Shown: one piece after another, positions 26,692 through 35,217 of the stretch | Layout: each line of letters opens with the position of its first letter | Numbering within the stretch: position 1 is the first letter of the stretch | Assembly: GCA_029260115.1 (NCBI GenBank) | Contig: JAJDDW010000064.1 | Coordinates: forward strand, 1 to 64,000 | From: Phycisphaerae bacterium | GTDB taxonomy: Bacteria; Planctomycetota; Phycisphaerae; UBA1845 | Reading direction: 5' to 3' | DNA: 64,000 nt | Position numbers and translations under genes: made by a program | The notes under the pieces: generated by a model | What the model saw: the letters and a program-made list of their open reading frames with translations, nothing else | What the model was told of the DNA's origin: nothing | Database searches by the model: none

Positions 26692-27459
26692 TTAAAGCCC
26701 TAGCGTCATTGCCGTGCCACAAGCCAAAACCACAAATCCGGCCAGCGCGTGACTATATCGCTCCAGACGCTGCATCAACGTCGCACTGACCCCAGCCCCA
26801 ATGAGCAGCACGATGGTCGTCATCGTCACTAATGTCACCACCGCAAAAATGCCGGTCACAATAGCGACTTCCAGCCAACTACCAATCGCAGCCGGGTACA
26901 TCACCACAGGAATCAAAGGCTCACACGGACCAAACAGAAAAATGGTAAACAAAATCCACGGTGTCAGTGAGGGCGCAGCCTGGCCAGCAATGTGGTCGTG
27001 GTCAGCGGATAGCGTCACATCAATCTCCGATTTAGCGCGCGCATGATGCACGTGCAAGTGTTGACCGGCATGCGTATGTTCGTGCGCGTGAACCGTTCCA
27101 TCCACATGAACGTGCGTATGCGTATGAGGCTGATTGCGCATCGCCCGGCGCACACCCCACATAAAATAGATCAGACCAAAAGCGACCAACAGCCAACCAG
27201 CAATCCGCCCACGCGCGCTTTCTAACCAGGACAATTGATCCACGCCCGCGCCTAACGCGATGCCAATCGCGCCAATGGCAATCGAACTGAGCACATGTCC
27301 CAGCCCGCACGAAAGCGTTATCGCAACCGTCTTAGACGTTGACCACCGACGCGCACGTGACATTGCAACAAACGGCAAATAGTGGTCCGGGCCTAGCAGC
27401 GTATGCACAAACCCCACACTAGCCGCCGTCCATCCCAATATAACCATATGATCATTCAT
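26692..27459 (-). CDS. NicO/UreH-like metal transporter with His-rich loop
   Basis: 255-aa polytopic membrane protein with about six helices. Near the N-terminus it has HTLLGPDHYLPFVAM, the HxxLxxDH-type motif of nickel/cobalt efflux and UreH/RcnA-related proteins. A central loop (about 112-150) is extremely His-rich (HTHTHVHVDGTVHAHEHTH), suitable for binding divalent metals in the cytosol or periplasm. A second conserved piece, FLFGPCEPLIPVV, matches the family's FGPCEP element. Substrate, probably Ni, Co or Zn, cannot be set from sequence. It follows the zinc-ribbon gene by 18 bases on the same strand, so the two are probably cotranscribed. Confidence 0.82.
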   Translation of the reverse strand: MNDHMVILGWTAASVGFVHTLLGPDHYLPFVAMSRARRWSTSKTVAITLSCGLGHVLSSIAIGAIGIALGAGVDQLSWLESARGRIAGWLLVAFGLIYFMWGVRRAMRNQPHTHTHVHVDGTVHAHEHTHAGQHLHVHHARAKSEIDVTLSADHDHIAGQAAPSLTPWILFTIFLFGPCEPLIPVVMYPAAIGSWLEVAIVTGIFAVVTLVTMTTIVLLIGAGVSATLMQRLERYSHALAGFVVLACGTAMTLGL

Positions 27460-27477
27460 CAGTAACTCTGAATTCGT

Positions 27478-27954
27478 TTACGGAAACAGCGCTCCACAAT
27501 CAGGGCATCGCATGACACCATCTGTTTCGACCGGCGCAACCCATTGACCATTACACGTCGAGGACATACATCGCCGCGCCGCTTGCCCTGATAACTGCTG
27601 ACACTGTGGACACGTTACCGGAAAGTCATCAAATCCGAACGCTCGGTTGATAATAAAATGTTGGCCACAACTTTCGTCGCTACACAACACGGGAAAATCA
27701 CCCGTCGAAGACAAGGCCTGCGCATCCGCTGGCAATGGCGTAGACAACATATTCTTCGCGAAGCTACAGCCCCACAATACGATGATGGCGGCGAATGCAT
27801 ACGTCCCATACCGCACCGCAGCTGTTTCCCAAATCAGATAAGGCTCTTCTTTACAATTTTCAAACCATTCCGACAACCGACGACGCAACACCGGTGCTTG
27901 CTCACGCACTATCAGCACCAAGTCAGTCAATCGATTCGGTTTTTCTTCAGCCAT
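27478..27954 (-). CDS. Membrane-anchored zinc-ribbon protein of unknown function
   Basis: 158-aa protein. One membrane helix lies near residues 50-66 (GTYAFAAIIVLWGCSFA). The C-terminal 75 residues carry Cys pairs arranged as zinc ribbons: CSDESC, CPQCQQ, CMSSTC and CPDC. The spacing suggests two zinc-binding knuckle sets. I recognise no named family. It precedes the His-rich transporter gene by 18 bases, so a link to metal handling is possible but is inferred from position only. Confidence 0.68.
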   Translation of the reverse strand: MAEEKPNRLTDLVLIVREQAPVLRRRLSEWFENCKEEPYLIWETAAVRYGTYAFAAIIVLWGCSFAKNMLSTPLPADAQALSSTGDFPVLCSDESCGQHFIINRAFGFDDFPVTCPQCQQLSGQAARRCMSSTCNGQWVAPVETDGVMRCPDCGALFP

Positions 27955-28638
27955 ACACTTCCACCTTGAAATCGTTACGAATCATTGTAGCTACGATCCC
28001 ACGAACAGGCGAAAAAATGCAACCAAAGCCCACGACGTAAAGTTTTGGGAATAATGGGAAGGGCATCGCTGTTTAATGGGTAAGTACCCCCAGACGCGCT
28101 TCTTCTTAGGATAGACTCCTCGCTCAAACATGCGAGGCGGTCGAGGCATCAGCAATTCGCTTGTACCCCGACCGTCCTCGCGGCGCGTTTCATCTTCTAT
28201 GGACGTGCGAATTCCGCACGGCAATCGCCACAACACGAACGATTATGGCTAGACTAGCCAATTGAATTTTTCAAAATGTCTTATCGCATCTTGGCAACCC
28301 CTCGCGTGGTCCAGCGCGTTAAACACATGTAGCCATTATAGAAGCGTAAATCGAAGCGGTTAGAACCTGCACGTAAGTCCTGTATAGTAAAAGGCTTACC
28401 GCTCGCCAATTAGTCAAGACACTTGGTGCACAACCGGAGAATATCCGCCTCAACCAGAAAACGCTGTCAAGAGCCAAAATTATGTGACATTTTCAAATTT
28501 AACAGCGATCGCTAATCCCGTAACCTTTTCCAAGGAAACGACTTATACCATATAAAGTGCCACTCATTATTTCTCACATTGACGCCCGACCCGCCTCGAC
28601 GTAGACATAGTGCTTAGAGGCGATGACATAGCTGTCCT
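27955..28638. other. Intergenic region upstream of the pyrK-like leader
   Basis: About 680 bases. The minus-strand ORF 27991-28236 (81 aa) has no ribosome binding site I can see and no recognisable domain. No T-tract terminator, RNA gene or repeat family member was found. The pyrK-like promoter should be in the last part. Confidence 0.45.
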
Positions 28639-28694
28639 GCCAGCGAAAAAATGCTTTGCTGGCGTGGCATACGAATGACGGCTTCCCATAGCCG
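28639..28694 (+). promoter_or_regulatory. Two leader hairpins before the pyrK-like gene
   Basis: GCCAGC/GCTGGC (28639-28663) and CGGCT/AGCCG (28679-28694) form two consecutive stem-loops ahead of the terminator hairpin. Such tandem hairpins are typical of attenuation leaders; the role is inferred. Confidence 0.45.
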
Positions 28695-28701
28695 TGGCGG
28701 G

Positions 28702-28745
28702 CTTCCGGAATCGAGATTATTCTTCGGTTCCGGAAGTTTTTTTTT
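28702..28745 (+). terminator. Terminator/attenuator directly upstream of the pyrK-like gene
   Basis: CTTCCGGAA and TTCCGGAAG form a perfect 9-bp stem with a 17-base loop, followed by nine T. It is oriented with the downstream gene and ends 10 bases before its start codon, with no plus-strand gene upstream for over 3 kb. It is therefore more likely an attenuator for the pyrK-like gene than the end of another transcript. Confidence 0.75.
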
Positions 28746-28755
28746 ATAGCATCGC

Positions 28756-29736
28756 ATGGCTAGCTTTATGATTACAACAAATAATTCATCTATCCCAAGA
28801 ATACAAGTTGGCAAAGTCCATTCGCTAACTCAGCTTTGCGAAGAGCATTACCGACTCACAATCCAAGTTCCCAACCTGCGCGAAGCCTTGCCTGGACAAT
28901 TCGTCCACTTATGCGCTCCTGCAAATGATGACTCGCCATACCGCATCGTCGAGAACAAAGATGATACGCATCACGAAGGTTGGGCTACCCAATGTCGAAC
29001 GCCCATGTTGCGCCGCGCTTTCAGTATCGCCGGGATAGTCACAACACCTGACGGCATACTCGTGGACGTAATCTTTCGCGTCGTCGGCAAAGCGACGCGA
29101 TGGATGGCCTCCCTTGTCCCCGGCGACCCGGTCAGCTTACTCGCACCGCTGGGCAATAGCTTTCCAATATCGAGCACACGAAAAAAAGCCTGGCTAATCG
29201 CCGGCGGCGTAGGACTCCCTCCCATGCTTTGGCTAGCGCAAGCGATGAATAACAAAGAGAAACAGGCCACCCTGTTCTACGGCGCGCAGTCCAGCCATTT
29301 GCTCGCATTGGATTTGGACCACGACACACATTGCAGCCCAGACGCCTCGCAGGCGGTCTTATCCTCCCCGTCCCTAGCCGCCTCGAACGTACCCGTTGTG
29401 ATCAGCACAGACGACGGCTCCGTAGGGCTTCATGGCCACATTGGTGCCGCCATAGAGGCACACTTCGCCAGCGTCGCGCCAGACCCTGACGACTTAGTCA
29501 TGTACACCTGTGGGCCTGAACGTATGATGCGTTTTGTAGCGGATTTCTGTAGTGCCCGAAACATCGAATGCTATGTGTGCGTAGAACGAGCGATGGCCTG
29601 TGGGACAGGCACGTGCCAGTCCTGTGTCGTCGCCATCCGCGACGATACAGACTCACAAGGCTGGCGATACAAACTATGCTGCGCAGAAGGCCCCGTCTTT
29701 AATGCGAAGACCGTCGTGTGGGATACTGTGTTGTAG
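28756..29736 (+). CDS. Dihydroorotate dehydrogenase electron-transfer subunit-like (PyrK)
   Basis: 326-aa flavoprotein of the ferredoxin-reductase superfamily. An FAD-binding beta barrel comes first (LTIQVPNLREALPGQFVHL), then an NAD-binding lobe (AWLIAGGVGLPPMLWLAQAM and MYTCGPERMMR). The C-terminal [2Fe-2S] site reads CVERAMACGTGTCQSCVVAI followed by LCCAEGPVFNAKTVVWD, the PyrK layout of four cysteines. PyrK normally partners PyrD type 1B in pyrimidine synthesis, passing electrons to NAD. No pyrD is adjacent, so a different partner is possible. A terminator hairpin directly upstream hints at attenuation control. The start is the first in-frame ATG after the terminator. Confidence 0.82.
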   Translation: MASFMITTNNSSIPRIQVGKVHSLTQLCEEHYRLTIQVPNLREALPGQFVHLCAPANDDSPYRIVENKDDTHHEGWATQCRTPMLRRAFSIAGIVTTPDGILVDVIFRVVGKATRWMASLVPGDPVSLLAPLGNSFPISSTRKKAWLIAGGVGLPPMLWLAQAMNNKEKQATLFYGAQSSHLLALDLDHDTHCSPDASQAVLSSPSLAASNVPVVISTDDGSVGLHGHIGAAIEAHFASVAPDPDDLVMYTCGPERMMRFVADFCSARNIECYVCVERAMACGTGTCQSCVVAIRDDTDSQGWRYKLCCAEGPVFNAKTVVWDTVL

Positions 29737-29860
29737 GGCGCGGTCGTGGACCTGCCTCTCCGATTTCGTAACAATATTGAATTGGTTTGCGAAATCCTGC
29801 AGTCCAGGTGCACAGTAAATCTGTTTCGTGAATGGATGAGCAATGAATACCGACAGTTCA

Positions 29861-29897
29861 GGCATGTCAACCTTCCGACAGTAACGAAAAAAAGACC
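29861..29897. repeat. Dispersed repeat R1, divergent copy
   Basis: The reverse complement (GTTACTGTCGGAAGGTTGAC) aligns with the R1 copies at 54231-54272 and 63490-63531, but its hairpin is partly eroded. Confidence 0.4.
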
Positions 29898-29940
29898 TGC
29901 CTTACCGAACTATGATTTAGACTGTATATCGGAGCCAATC

Positions 29941-30348
29941 ATGACTACTGGATACTCAAAGAAACCGCTTCTCTCAAAGCTCGGGATCAAAAGTGGAAAC
30001 AGGCTACTAATACTTGGAATGCCAGATGGCTACCTGAAAACACTTGGAGAACTTCCCAAAGACGTTACCTTGTTGAGCCGCCTCAGCTCTTCCGTACACT
30101 TCATACAGTACTTTGCGACCAACAGATCGAAATTGGTCGTTCGATTCGCCAAGCTGAGTGCCGCACTTACGCCTTCCGGCATGCTATGGATATCCTGGCC
30201 AAAGTTGACTTCCGGAAAAGACACAGACCTGACTCGTGACATCATCAGAGAAATCGGCCTTACGCACGGGTTGGTTGATGTGAAAATATGCGCAATCGAC
30301 GATGTTTGGTCTGGGCTAAAATTCGTCCGTCGTCTAAGCGACCGGTAA
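29941..30348 (+). CDS. DUF3052 family protein
   Basis: 135-aa protein that matches the DUF3052 pattern from end to end: MTTGYSKKPLLSKLGIKSGN at the start, LPKDVTLLSRLSSSVHFIQYF in the middle, and GMLWISWPKLTSGKDTDLT and ICAIDDVWSGLKFVRRLSDR at the end. The family folds like a methyltransferase-type Rossmann unit, but its function is not established. The track begins 65 codons upstream with sequence unlike the family; the ATG at 29941 with GGAG upstream is the real start. Confidence 0.87.
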   Translation: MTTGYSKKPLLSKLGIKSGNRLLILGMPDGYLKTLGELPKDVTLLSRLSSSVHFIQYFATNRSKLVVRFAKLSAALTPSGMLWISWPKLTSGKDTDLTRDIIREIGLTHGLVDVKICAIDDVWSGLKFVRRLSDR

Positions 30349-30500
30349 CACAGTAAACTAGGCAGGTTGAGGACCACCTTTTATTTCATCGCCTACTTTT
30401 ATCATGACAGTAGCTGTTTTTAATCACATAGTCAGCGTGTTTGCAGTAACAGAAATTGGCGATATGCATCGGTCGGTAGTAGTAACAGCTCAACCGGTAT

Positions 30501-30523
30501 GGATTCCCGCGTGCGTAAGAAGG
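30501..30523. repeat. Dispersed repeat R2, partial copy
   Basis: GGATTCCCGCGTGCG matches one arm of the R2 element (see 63761-63787). The second arm is lost. Confidence 0.3.
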
Positions 30524-30560
30524 ACAAAGCATTAAGAATCTCAGCCATGAAAAACGCCTA

Positions 30561-31166
30561 TTACTTCACCGAAGGTGGCGACTCTGGCGGTGGTTGCCAG
30601 CAGGTTTCGCATCGAGGTTCGTAGCTCTCTGCGCCGCCAACCATTGCACCATTGATAACCGGTGTTAATCGTTGCGTCCTATCAGCTTGTTGATCGCACT
30701 TGGCACATGTAGCGTAGAGTCGGGACGTGTTGTCCGCAGACGCAATCAGCCGTTCAACAAGTGGGAATGGCCTGCCCCAGCTATCGCGATCAAGCGAAGT
30801 CGCCAGCACATCCATGCCGCGACCAACCAACAACTCGATCACCGTCGACAATGCCGCATCAAAAAAGTGGGCCTCGTCTAGGCCAACCACATCACAATCC
30901 GCGCCCACAAGCTCAATCATCTGCAGCGCCTGCGTCACCGCCTGCGCCGGCATGGCCCGACCGCCATGAGACACAATCGCATCTGTTGCATATCGCGTGT
31001 CCATCGCTGGCTTGAATACGACAACACGCCGCTTATCGACAGGCTCTATCGCTTTTATCAGTGCGGTAGTCTTTCCTGCAAACATGCAACCACAATATAT
31101 GGTTAATAGACCCCGCTTACCGGAAGTGTCATCGCGTCGGGGCTTGTGGCACAAAGTCTGTGTCAT
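30561..31166 (-). CDS. tdk: Thymidine kinase (type II)
   Basis: 201-aa salvage enzyme phosphorylating thymidine with ATP. P-loop: IYCGCMFAGKTTALI (about 23-37), where the usual GPMFSGKS/T is slightly altered. Walker B/lid region VVGLDEAHFFDAAL and the catalytic Glu follow. The C-terminal zinc site shows CAKCDQQADRTQRL and RCETCW, the four-Cys pattern of TdK. The C-terminus is at normal length. No good ribosome binding site precedes the ATG. The downstream neighbour in transcription order is not on this strand nearby; the YggS gene is 22 bases upstream, so the two may be cotranscribed. Confidence 0.93.
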   Translation of the reverse strand: MTQTLCHKPRRDDTSGKRGLLTIYCGCMFAGKTTALIKAIEPVDKRRVVVFKPAMDTRYATDAIVSHGGRAMPAQAVTQALQMIELVGADCDVVGLDEAHFFDAALSTVIELLVGRGMDVLATSLDRDSWGRPFPLVERLIASADNTSRLYATCAKCDQQADRTQRLTPVINGAMVGGAESYEPRCETCWQPPPESPPSVK

Positions 31167-31188
31167 AGTTGATCAAGCGCATACAGCG

Positions 31189-31953
31189 CTATTCCGTTGT
31201 CACCGACACAGCACCAAGATCGACACCTTCGAAGATCGCCCTTCCTATACGAAGATAGGTCGCGCCAGCTTCGATACCGTATTCAAAATCACCGCTCATC
31301 CCCAAAGAAAGCTCTTTGAACGCCGGGCCACAAATACGATCGTGCTCAAACTCTTCAAACAACTCTTTGACCCGACCAAACGTATGTCGAATCGCCGAAG
31401 TATCGTCCGTCAAAGGCGCCATAGCCATCAGCCCGCGCACTTCGATATGTTCCAGCGTCATGAGCTGCTCAGCGAGGTGCGTAGCCGCGGCCACCGCAAT
31501 CCCCTCTTTCTGCCGTTCACCACTCGCGTTTATTTGAAGAAAGATGGGCGTCACACGTTCTAATTTTGCAGATTGAATATCAATTTCTTCCGCTAACCGC
31601 AGACTATCGACAGAATGGATCAGGTCAATCCAAGGCAATAGCGCCTTAACCTTATTACGCTGCAAGTGACCAATCATATGCCACTTAGGTCGAGGTCTTG
31701 CGCCAGCGCTCAAATCCCTAGCCCGTCGCCCTAGCCATTCGTGGATCATACCCGCACGTTGCATCAGGTCTTGCGGTTTGTTCTCGCCAAGGTCCTGCAA
31801 ACCCATATCGACCAGCGTGCGCACGACATCTAGGCTAGCGCTCTTAGTCACCGTCACAAGCTTTATCCGTGACGGGTCTCGCCCATACTTCTCGCAGGCG
31901 TCGGCTATGCGCTGGTTAACACGTTTCCAATTTTCTTGTAGCTTTCGTTTCAT
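31189..31953 (-). CDS. YggS/PROSC-family PLP homeostasis protein
   Basis: 254-aa pyridoxal-phosphate-binding protein of the YggS family, involved in PLP homeostasis. It has no known catalytic activity. The PLP lysine is in IKLVTVTKSASLDVV (about residue 37). Other family blocks are DLGENKPQDLMQRAGM, KWHMIGHLQRNKVKALLPWI, HSVDSLRLAEEI, then FLQINASGERQKEGI and LSLGMSGDFEYGIEAGATYL near the end. Length is slightly above the usual 230 aa because of a short insert after AGMIHEWLGRR. Confidence 0.93.
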   Translation of the reverse strand: MKRKLQENWKRVNQRIADACEKYGRDPSRIKLVTVTKSASLDVVRTLVDMGLQDLGENKPQDLMQRAGMIHEWLGRRARDLSAGARPRPKWHMIGHLQRNKVKALLPWIDLIHSVDSLRLAEEIDIQSAKLERVTPIFLQINASGERQKEGIAVAAATHLAEQLMTLEHIEVRGLMAMAPLTDDTSAIRHTFGRVKELFEEFEHDRICGPAFKELSLGMSGDFEYGIEAGATYLRIGRAIFEGVDLGAVSVTTE

Positions 31954-32288
31954 ACAGTCTTTGGCCTATCCGCGCATGCCTTTGTAAATCTAGCTAGCGA
32001 CCACCCTGCCCATCGGCCTATCGCCCAGCGCTTCGACGTCCCCATTATAGCCGAAAATGGACTTTCCGCCCGCGCTACACGACTGCTAGTATAATCGTGC
32101 ACGCGTTTTCCTCCACTATTTTTTGATAAGTAATCATTCTACACCTGTGAGTTTCCCAGAGATTCATCCAAGACCGTCGCCAGAAGAGCCTTTGCCCGCT
32201 ACGATGAACGCATTGTCGAAGGATCATGAAACCGCGTCCCCAGCTGACAGGTGTGGGCGCTGAAATTTAGCGAATCGCTCTCAAAACT
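31954..32288. other. Divergent intergenic region yggS-trmB
   Basis: About 335 bases between divergently transcribed genes. It should contain both promoters, but I see no clear boxes, RNA gene or repeat. Confidence 0.45.
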
Positions 32289-32915
32289 ATGTCCCACGAA
32301 CCTAAACATGTGATGAACAAAGAATTTGAAATCGAGCAGCCCGATGAGGGAACTATCATCGACCCTATGTCCTGGTACGACTCGCCAGGCCCGTGGGAGC
32401 TGGAGATTGGCTGCGGAAAAGGCAGTTTCTTACTTAGCCGAGCAAAAGACAATCCACATATACGCATGCTCGGCATCGAATGGGCAAACAAATATTATCG
32501 CTATACCGTCGACCGCATGGCCCGCTGGCAACAGACTAACGTCCGGGTCATGCGTACAGATGCTAACGTTTTCGTGATGCGACATCTTCCGCCGCAATGT
32601 CTGGATGCGCTTCACGTATATCACCCAGACCCTTGGCCCAAAAAACGCCACCACAAACGACGTCTCATCCAATCTGATTTTGCCGACATCGTATCAAAGC
32701 TATTAAAACCCGGCGCAGCTTGGCTACTACAAACTGACCATCGTGATTACGCGGATCAAATGCAGGAAGTTCTCTGTCAACGCACTGATCTAGAACAACA
32801 ACACGATCAATCCATCGCCGACGTCGCAGGCCCGGAATGGGCAGGGACAAATTTTCAAATCAAATACGCCCTAGAAGGCCGACCCATCTATCACTTCGCA
32901 TTCAAAAGAAAATAA
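32289..32915 (+). CDS. trmB: tRNA (guanine-N7-)-methyltransferase
   Basis: 208-aa SAM-dependent enzyme that methylates G46 of tRNA. SAM-binding motif I is LEIGCGKGSFLLSRA (about 37-51), followed by MLGIEWANKYYRYTVDR. Then come the TrmB-specific HVYHPDPWPKKRHHKRRLIQ block (catalytic Asp and the PDPWxKxRHxKRR signature) and LLQTDHRDYADQM. The C-terminal FQIKYALEGRPIYHFAFKR is also family-typical. The ribosome binding site is weak. Confidence 0.93.
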   Translation: MSHEPKHVMNKEFEIEQPDEGTIIDPMSWYDSPGPWELEIGCGKGSFLLSRAKDNPHIRMLGIEWANKYYRYTVDRMARWQQTNVRVMRTDANVFVMRHLPPQCLDALHVYHPDPWPKKRHHKRRLIQSDFADIVSKLLKPGAAWLLQTDHRDYADQMQEVLCQRTDLEQQHDQSIADVAGPEWAGTNFQIKYALEGRPIYHFAFKRK

Positions 32916-33016
32916 CGCACTCACGATGTCGGATAGCCCAGGTGAAACACTAGTTTACCCGTGTGTTTGTTCATGACGCATGCAGCGATAATTTAACAAA
33001 GATGCGAGAACAAAAC

Positions 33017-35050
33017 CTAAGGTGCGGGTGCGGGCGTAAAATGAAGTGACACCCGCGCGACTTGTCGAGAATTTGTACTGGATTGTACCGAAAGCGTTGC
33101 TGAGAGTAGCGTTTTACCAAAACCCGCGATAGCACGAACAGCGTCCGCCGGAACGAATGATCGACTACCCGCACCATCTACATCGCGATTCGCCTCGACC
33201 TTAACCTCCACAATCGCACTACCACGAAGGATGCGAAACGTAAAAGGTTCGGTCACTTCATCCTGCCTCAAGCGATCTAGAAAATCAACATGAGGCTGCG
33301 CCAAATCTAGCACTTCGTCATCGACAGCCAAAATACGATCGCCCCTCAACACAACCTTGGCAGCCGCACTTCCCGGACGAACGCCCGCCACCAAAATCGC
33401 GCCAGCTTCATCACCAGCTGCGACATCAATACCTAAGACGTTAGGCCAACCCTGCTTCGCTACTGGAATATTCCACCAGCTAGGACTGAGTAGTGACGGC
33501 GCGCCGGCATCAAGCGCCAACAGCCAACTATCTAACTCGTGCGATGCCAACTCCAATTGCGATATAGCCAAACTACGTTGACCGGGCCTCACAGCGAGCG
33601 CATCGGCGACGCCTGGGATCGACGACAAACGCGGGGCTAACCCGTGCTGGGCATCTAAAATGCTCTCGATATGACTCGACGTCACAGCCAAGATAAGCCA
33701 ATCGTCATACGTCGACCACGCAGGATCCGCGTTTCGCAATAGCGATAAAAATGAAAATCGCGATTGACTAGCATATTCGCTCAGTGGCACGTGAATAATG
33801 TGCGAACCCAAATGAGTTTTCAATTTGAACGACGGCGTGCGGCGCTGATCTACCGGGTCTAGAAGCGCGGCTAGCTTGAGTATATTCGCAAAAACGCGCG
33901 TCACCTCTGCACGAGCCTTTTGCTGGTTGTTGGTCCGTATCATCAACGCCACCTGCGGCAGCGACCCCTCAGCCGTGAGCGTCTGTCCCCACACAACAAC
34001 AACATCAGGACCAAGATGGTCCACGATCGAACGACTCGGCGTCTGCTCACCCGCTACGCCCGAGAGCAATGACAAATAACGTTGCCCCCACTGCTTCCCT
34101 TCGTTGGCTAGCAGCGAATCATATAGCGCACCAAAATCAACCGTGCTAGCGGCGGCGAATAATGTGGAATGCGGCAAACGCCGAAATGTCAGCATCGACG
34201 GCACCGAAAGTGGCGGCGAAGCCTTCTTATTCGCCTCCGCAGTCCGCAACACCACATCCAACTGGTCGTCGCCTTCGTATAAAGCGACCATCGTATACCC
34301 AGCGCCTGACCATAGAACAGGAGACTGCGTCGGATCCCCCCCCCTTTTTGGCACATCCGACGATACAAAAATGGTCGCTAAAGGTAGGCCATCTAAATCC
34401 TGTAGCACATTACGAAACGCAGCAATCTCGGCCTTGTTACGCAGCTTGGCACTAATCATTAACCGCTGCGTCTCACGAAGCAGCGACCGCGATGCACTGC
34501 GCCGCGCGATCACCATATAGTGATCGCGTACACACACAAACAGCCCGTCATTAAGATTGATAAACGTAGCCTCACCAAGCTTGCTACTACGCCGACGCTT
34601 TTTCTTAGGGAACCAGCGATCCAACACAGATAAGTCTTTCAAGCGTATTAAAAAATGAGCTTGACCAACTTCGCTCCAGGACGGCGCTATCAGCGCAACA
34701 TCCGTGTGCATCAACTCGTTCACGTCTATAGCGCTATTAACACTTACATATTTTTTCAAACTTTCGCGTAAATCTACCGTCGTATCCAAACTGGCCACGT
34801 CCCCAGTCAAAGCCGGAAGTAAACGACCCGCGCGGGTGCGGGCCAGCGCCTTGTTGAGTATGATCGGCTGACGAATCGTGACGAACAGTCCGGCGGACTC
34901 CGGTACAAAACAGGACATCTCCAGGATACGCCGCTGCGTGACCGACGTAGCTTTGGTCTGCGCAAATGATGGCCCAACCAGCATCAGCCAACAGATAGCT
35001 ATCATGGGTAAGCGAGCGATCATGCGTAACACAGCCCTAAGAAAATCCAA
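33017..35050 (-). CDS. Exported protein with C-terminal PDZ domain
   Basis: 677-aa protein with a signal peptide (MIARLPMIAICWLMLVGPSFAQ). The long central part (about 40-560) resembles DUF3352-like exported proteins of Planctomycetota, starting ESAGLFVTIRQPIILNKAL; this similarity is from memory of the pattern. A PDZ domain follows (about 560-650): VLGIDVAAGDEAGAILVAG, then VLRGDRILAVDDEVLD. No protease motif. It lies downstream of the second ECF sigma/anti-sigma pair, 167 bases after the anti-sigma stop. The coding strand contains AAAAA followed by nine G near residue 237, a possible slippage site that would truncate the protein. Confidence 0.72.
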   Translation of the reverse strand: MDFLRAVLRMIARLPMIAICWLMLVGPSFAQTKATSVTQRRILEMSCFVPESAGLFVTIRQPIILNKALARTRAGRLLPALTGDVASLDTTVDLRESLKKYVSVNSAIDVNELMHTDVALIAPSWSEVGQAHFLIRLKDLSVLDRWFPKKKRRRSSKLGEATFINLNDGLFVCVRDHYMVIARRSASRSLLRETQRLMISAKLRNKAEIAAFRNVLQDLDGLPLATIFVSSDVPKRGGDPTQSPVLWSGAGYTMVALYEGDDQLDVVLRTAEANKKASPPLSVPSMLTFRRLPHSTLFAAASTVDFGALYDSLLANEGKQWGQRYLSLLSGVAGEQTPSRSIVDHLGPDVVVVWGQTLTAEGSLPQVALMIRTNNQQKARAEVTRVFANILKLAALLDPVDQRRTPSFKLKTHLGSHIIHVPLSEYASQSRFSFLSLLRNADPAWSTYDDWLILAVTSSHIESILDAQHGLAPRLSSIPGVADALAVRPGQRSLAISQLELASHELDSWLLALDAGAPSLLSPSWWNIPVAKQGWPNVLGIDVAAGDEAGAILVAGVRPGSAAAKVVLRGDRILAVDDEVLDLAQPHVDFLDRLRQDEVTEPFTFRILRGSAIVEVKVEANRDVDGAGSRSFVPADAVRAIAGFGKTLLSATLSVQSSTNSRQVARVSLHFTPAPAP
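34336..34349 (-). repeat. Homopolymer tract A5-G9 inside a coding region
   Basis: Plus strand CCCCCCCCCTTTTT; on the coding strand it reads AAAAAGGGGGGGGG, at codons 234-239 of the PDZ protein. Runs of nine G are rare in this window and prone to strand slippage. Confidence 0.8.
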
Positions 35051-35217
35051 ATTATGGTAGGCACCAATCCACCATCCAACGTCTAAAGAAACACTACCCT
35101 CAGAAACATGTGCTGAGTATAGCCTGCTCTAGAAAATTTATCGGCTCGGTGTGCGTGTTACAAAGATAATATGACGGATTTGTGCCCGGGCAAAAAAAGA
35201 AACGCCCGCTTGCCCGA

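Noticed and set aside
27991-28236. 81-aa minus-strand ORF
   Set aside because: No ribosome binding site, no recognisable domain, basic and aromatic composition as in random frames; kept as unannotated.
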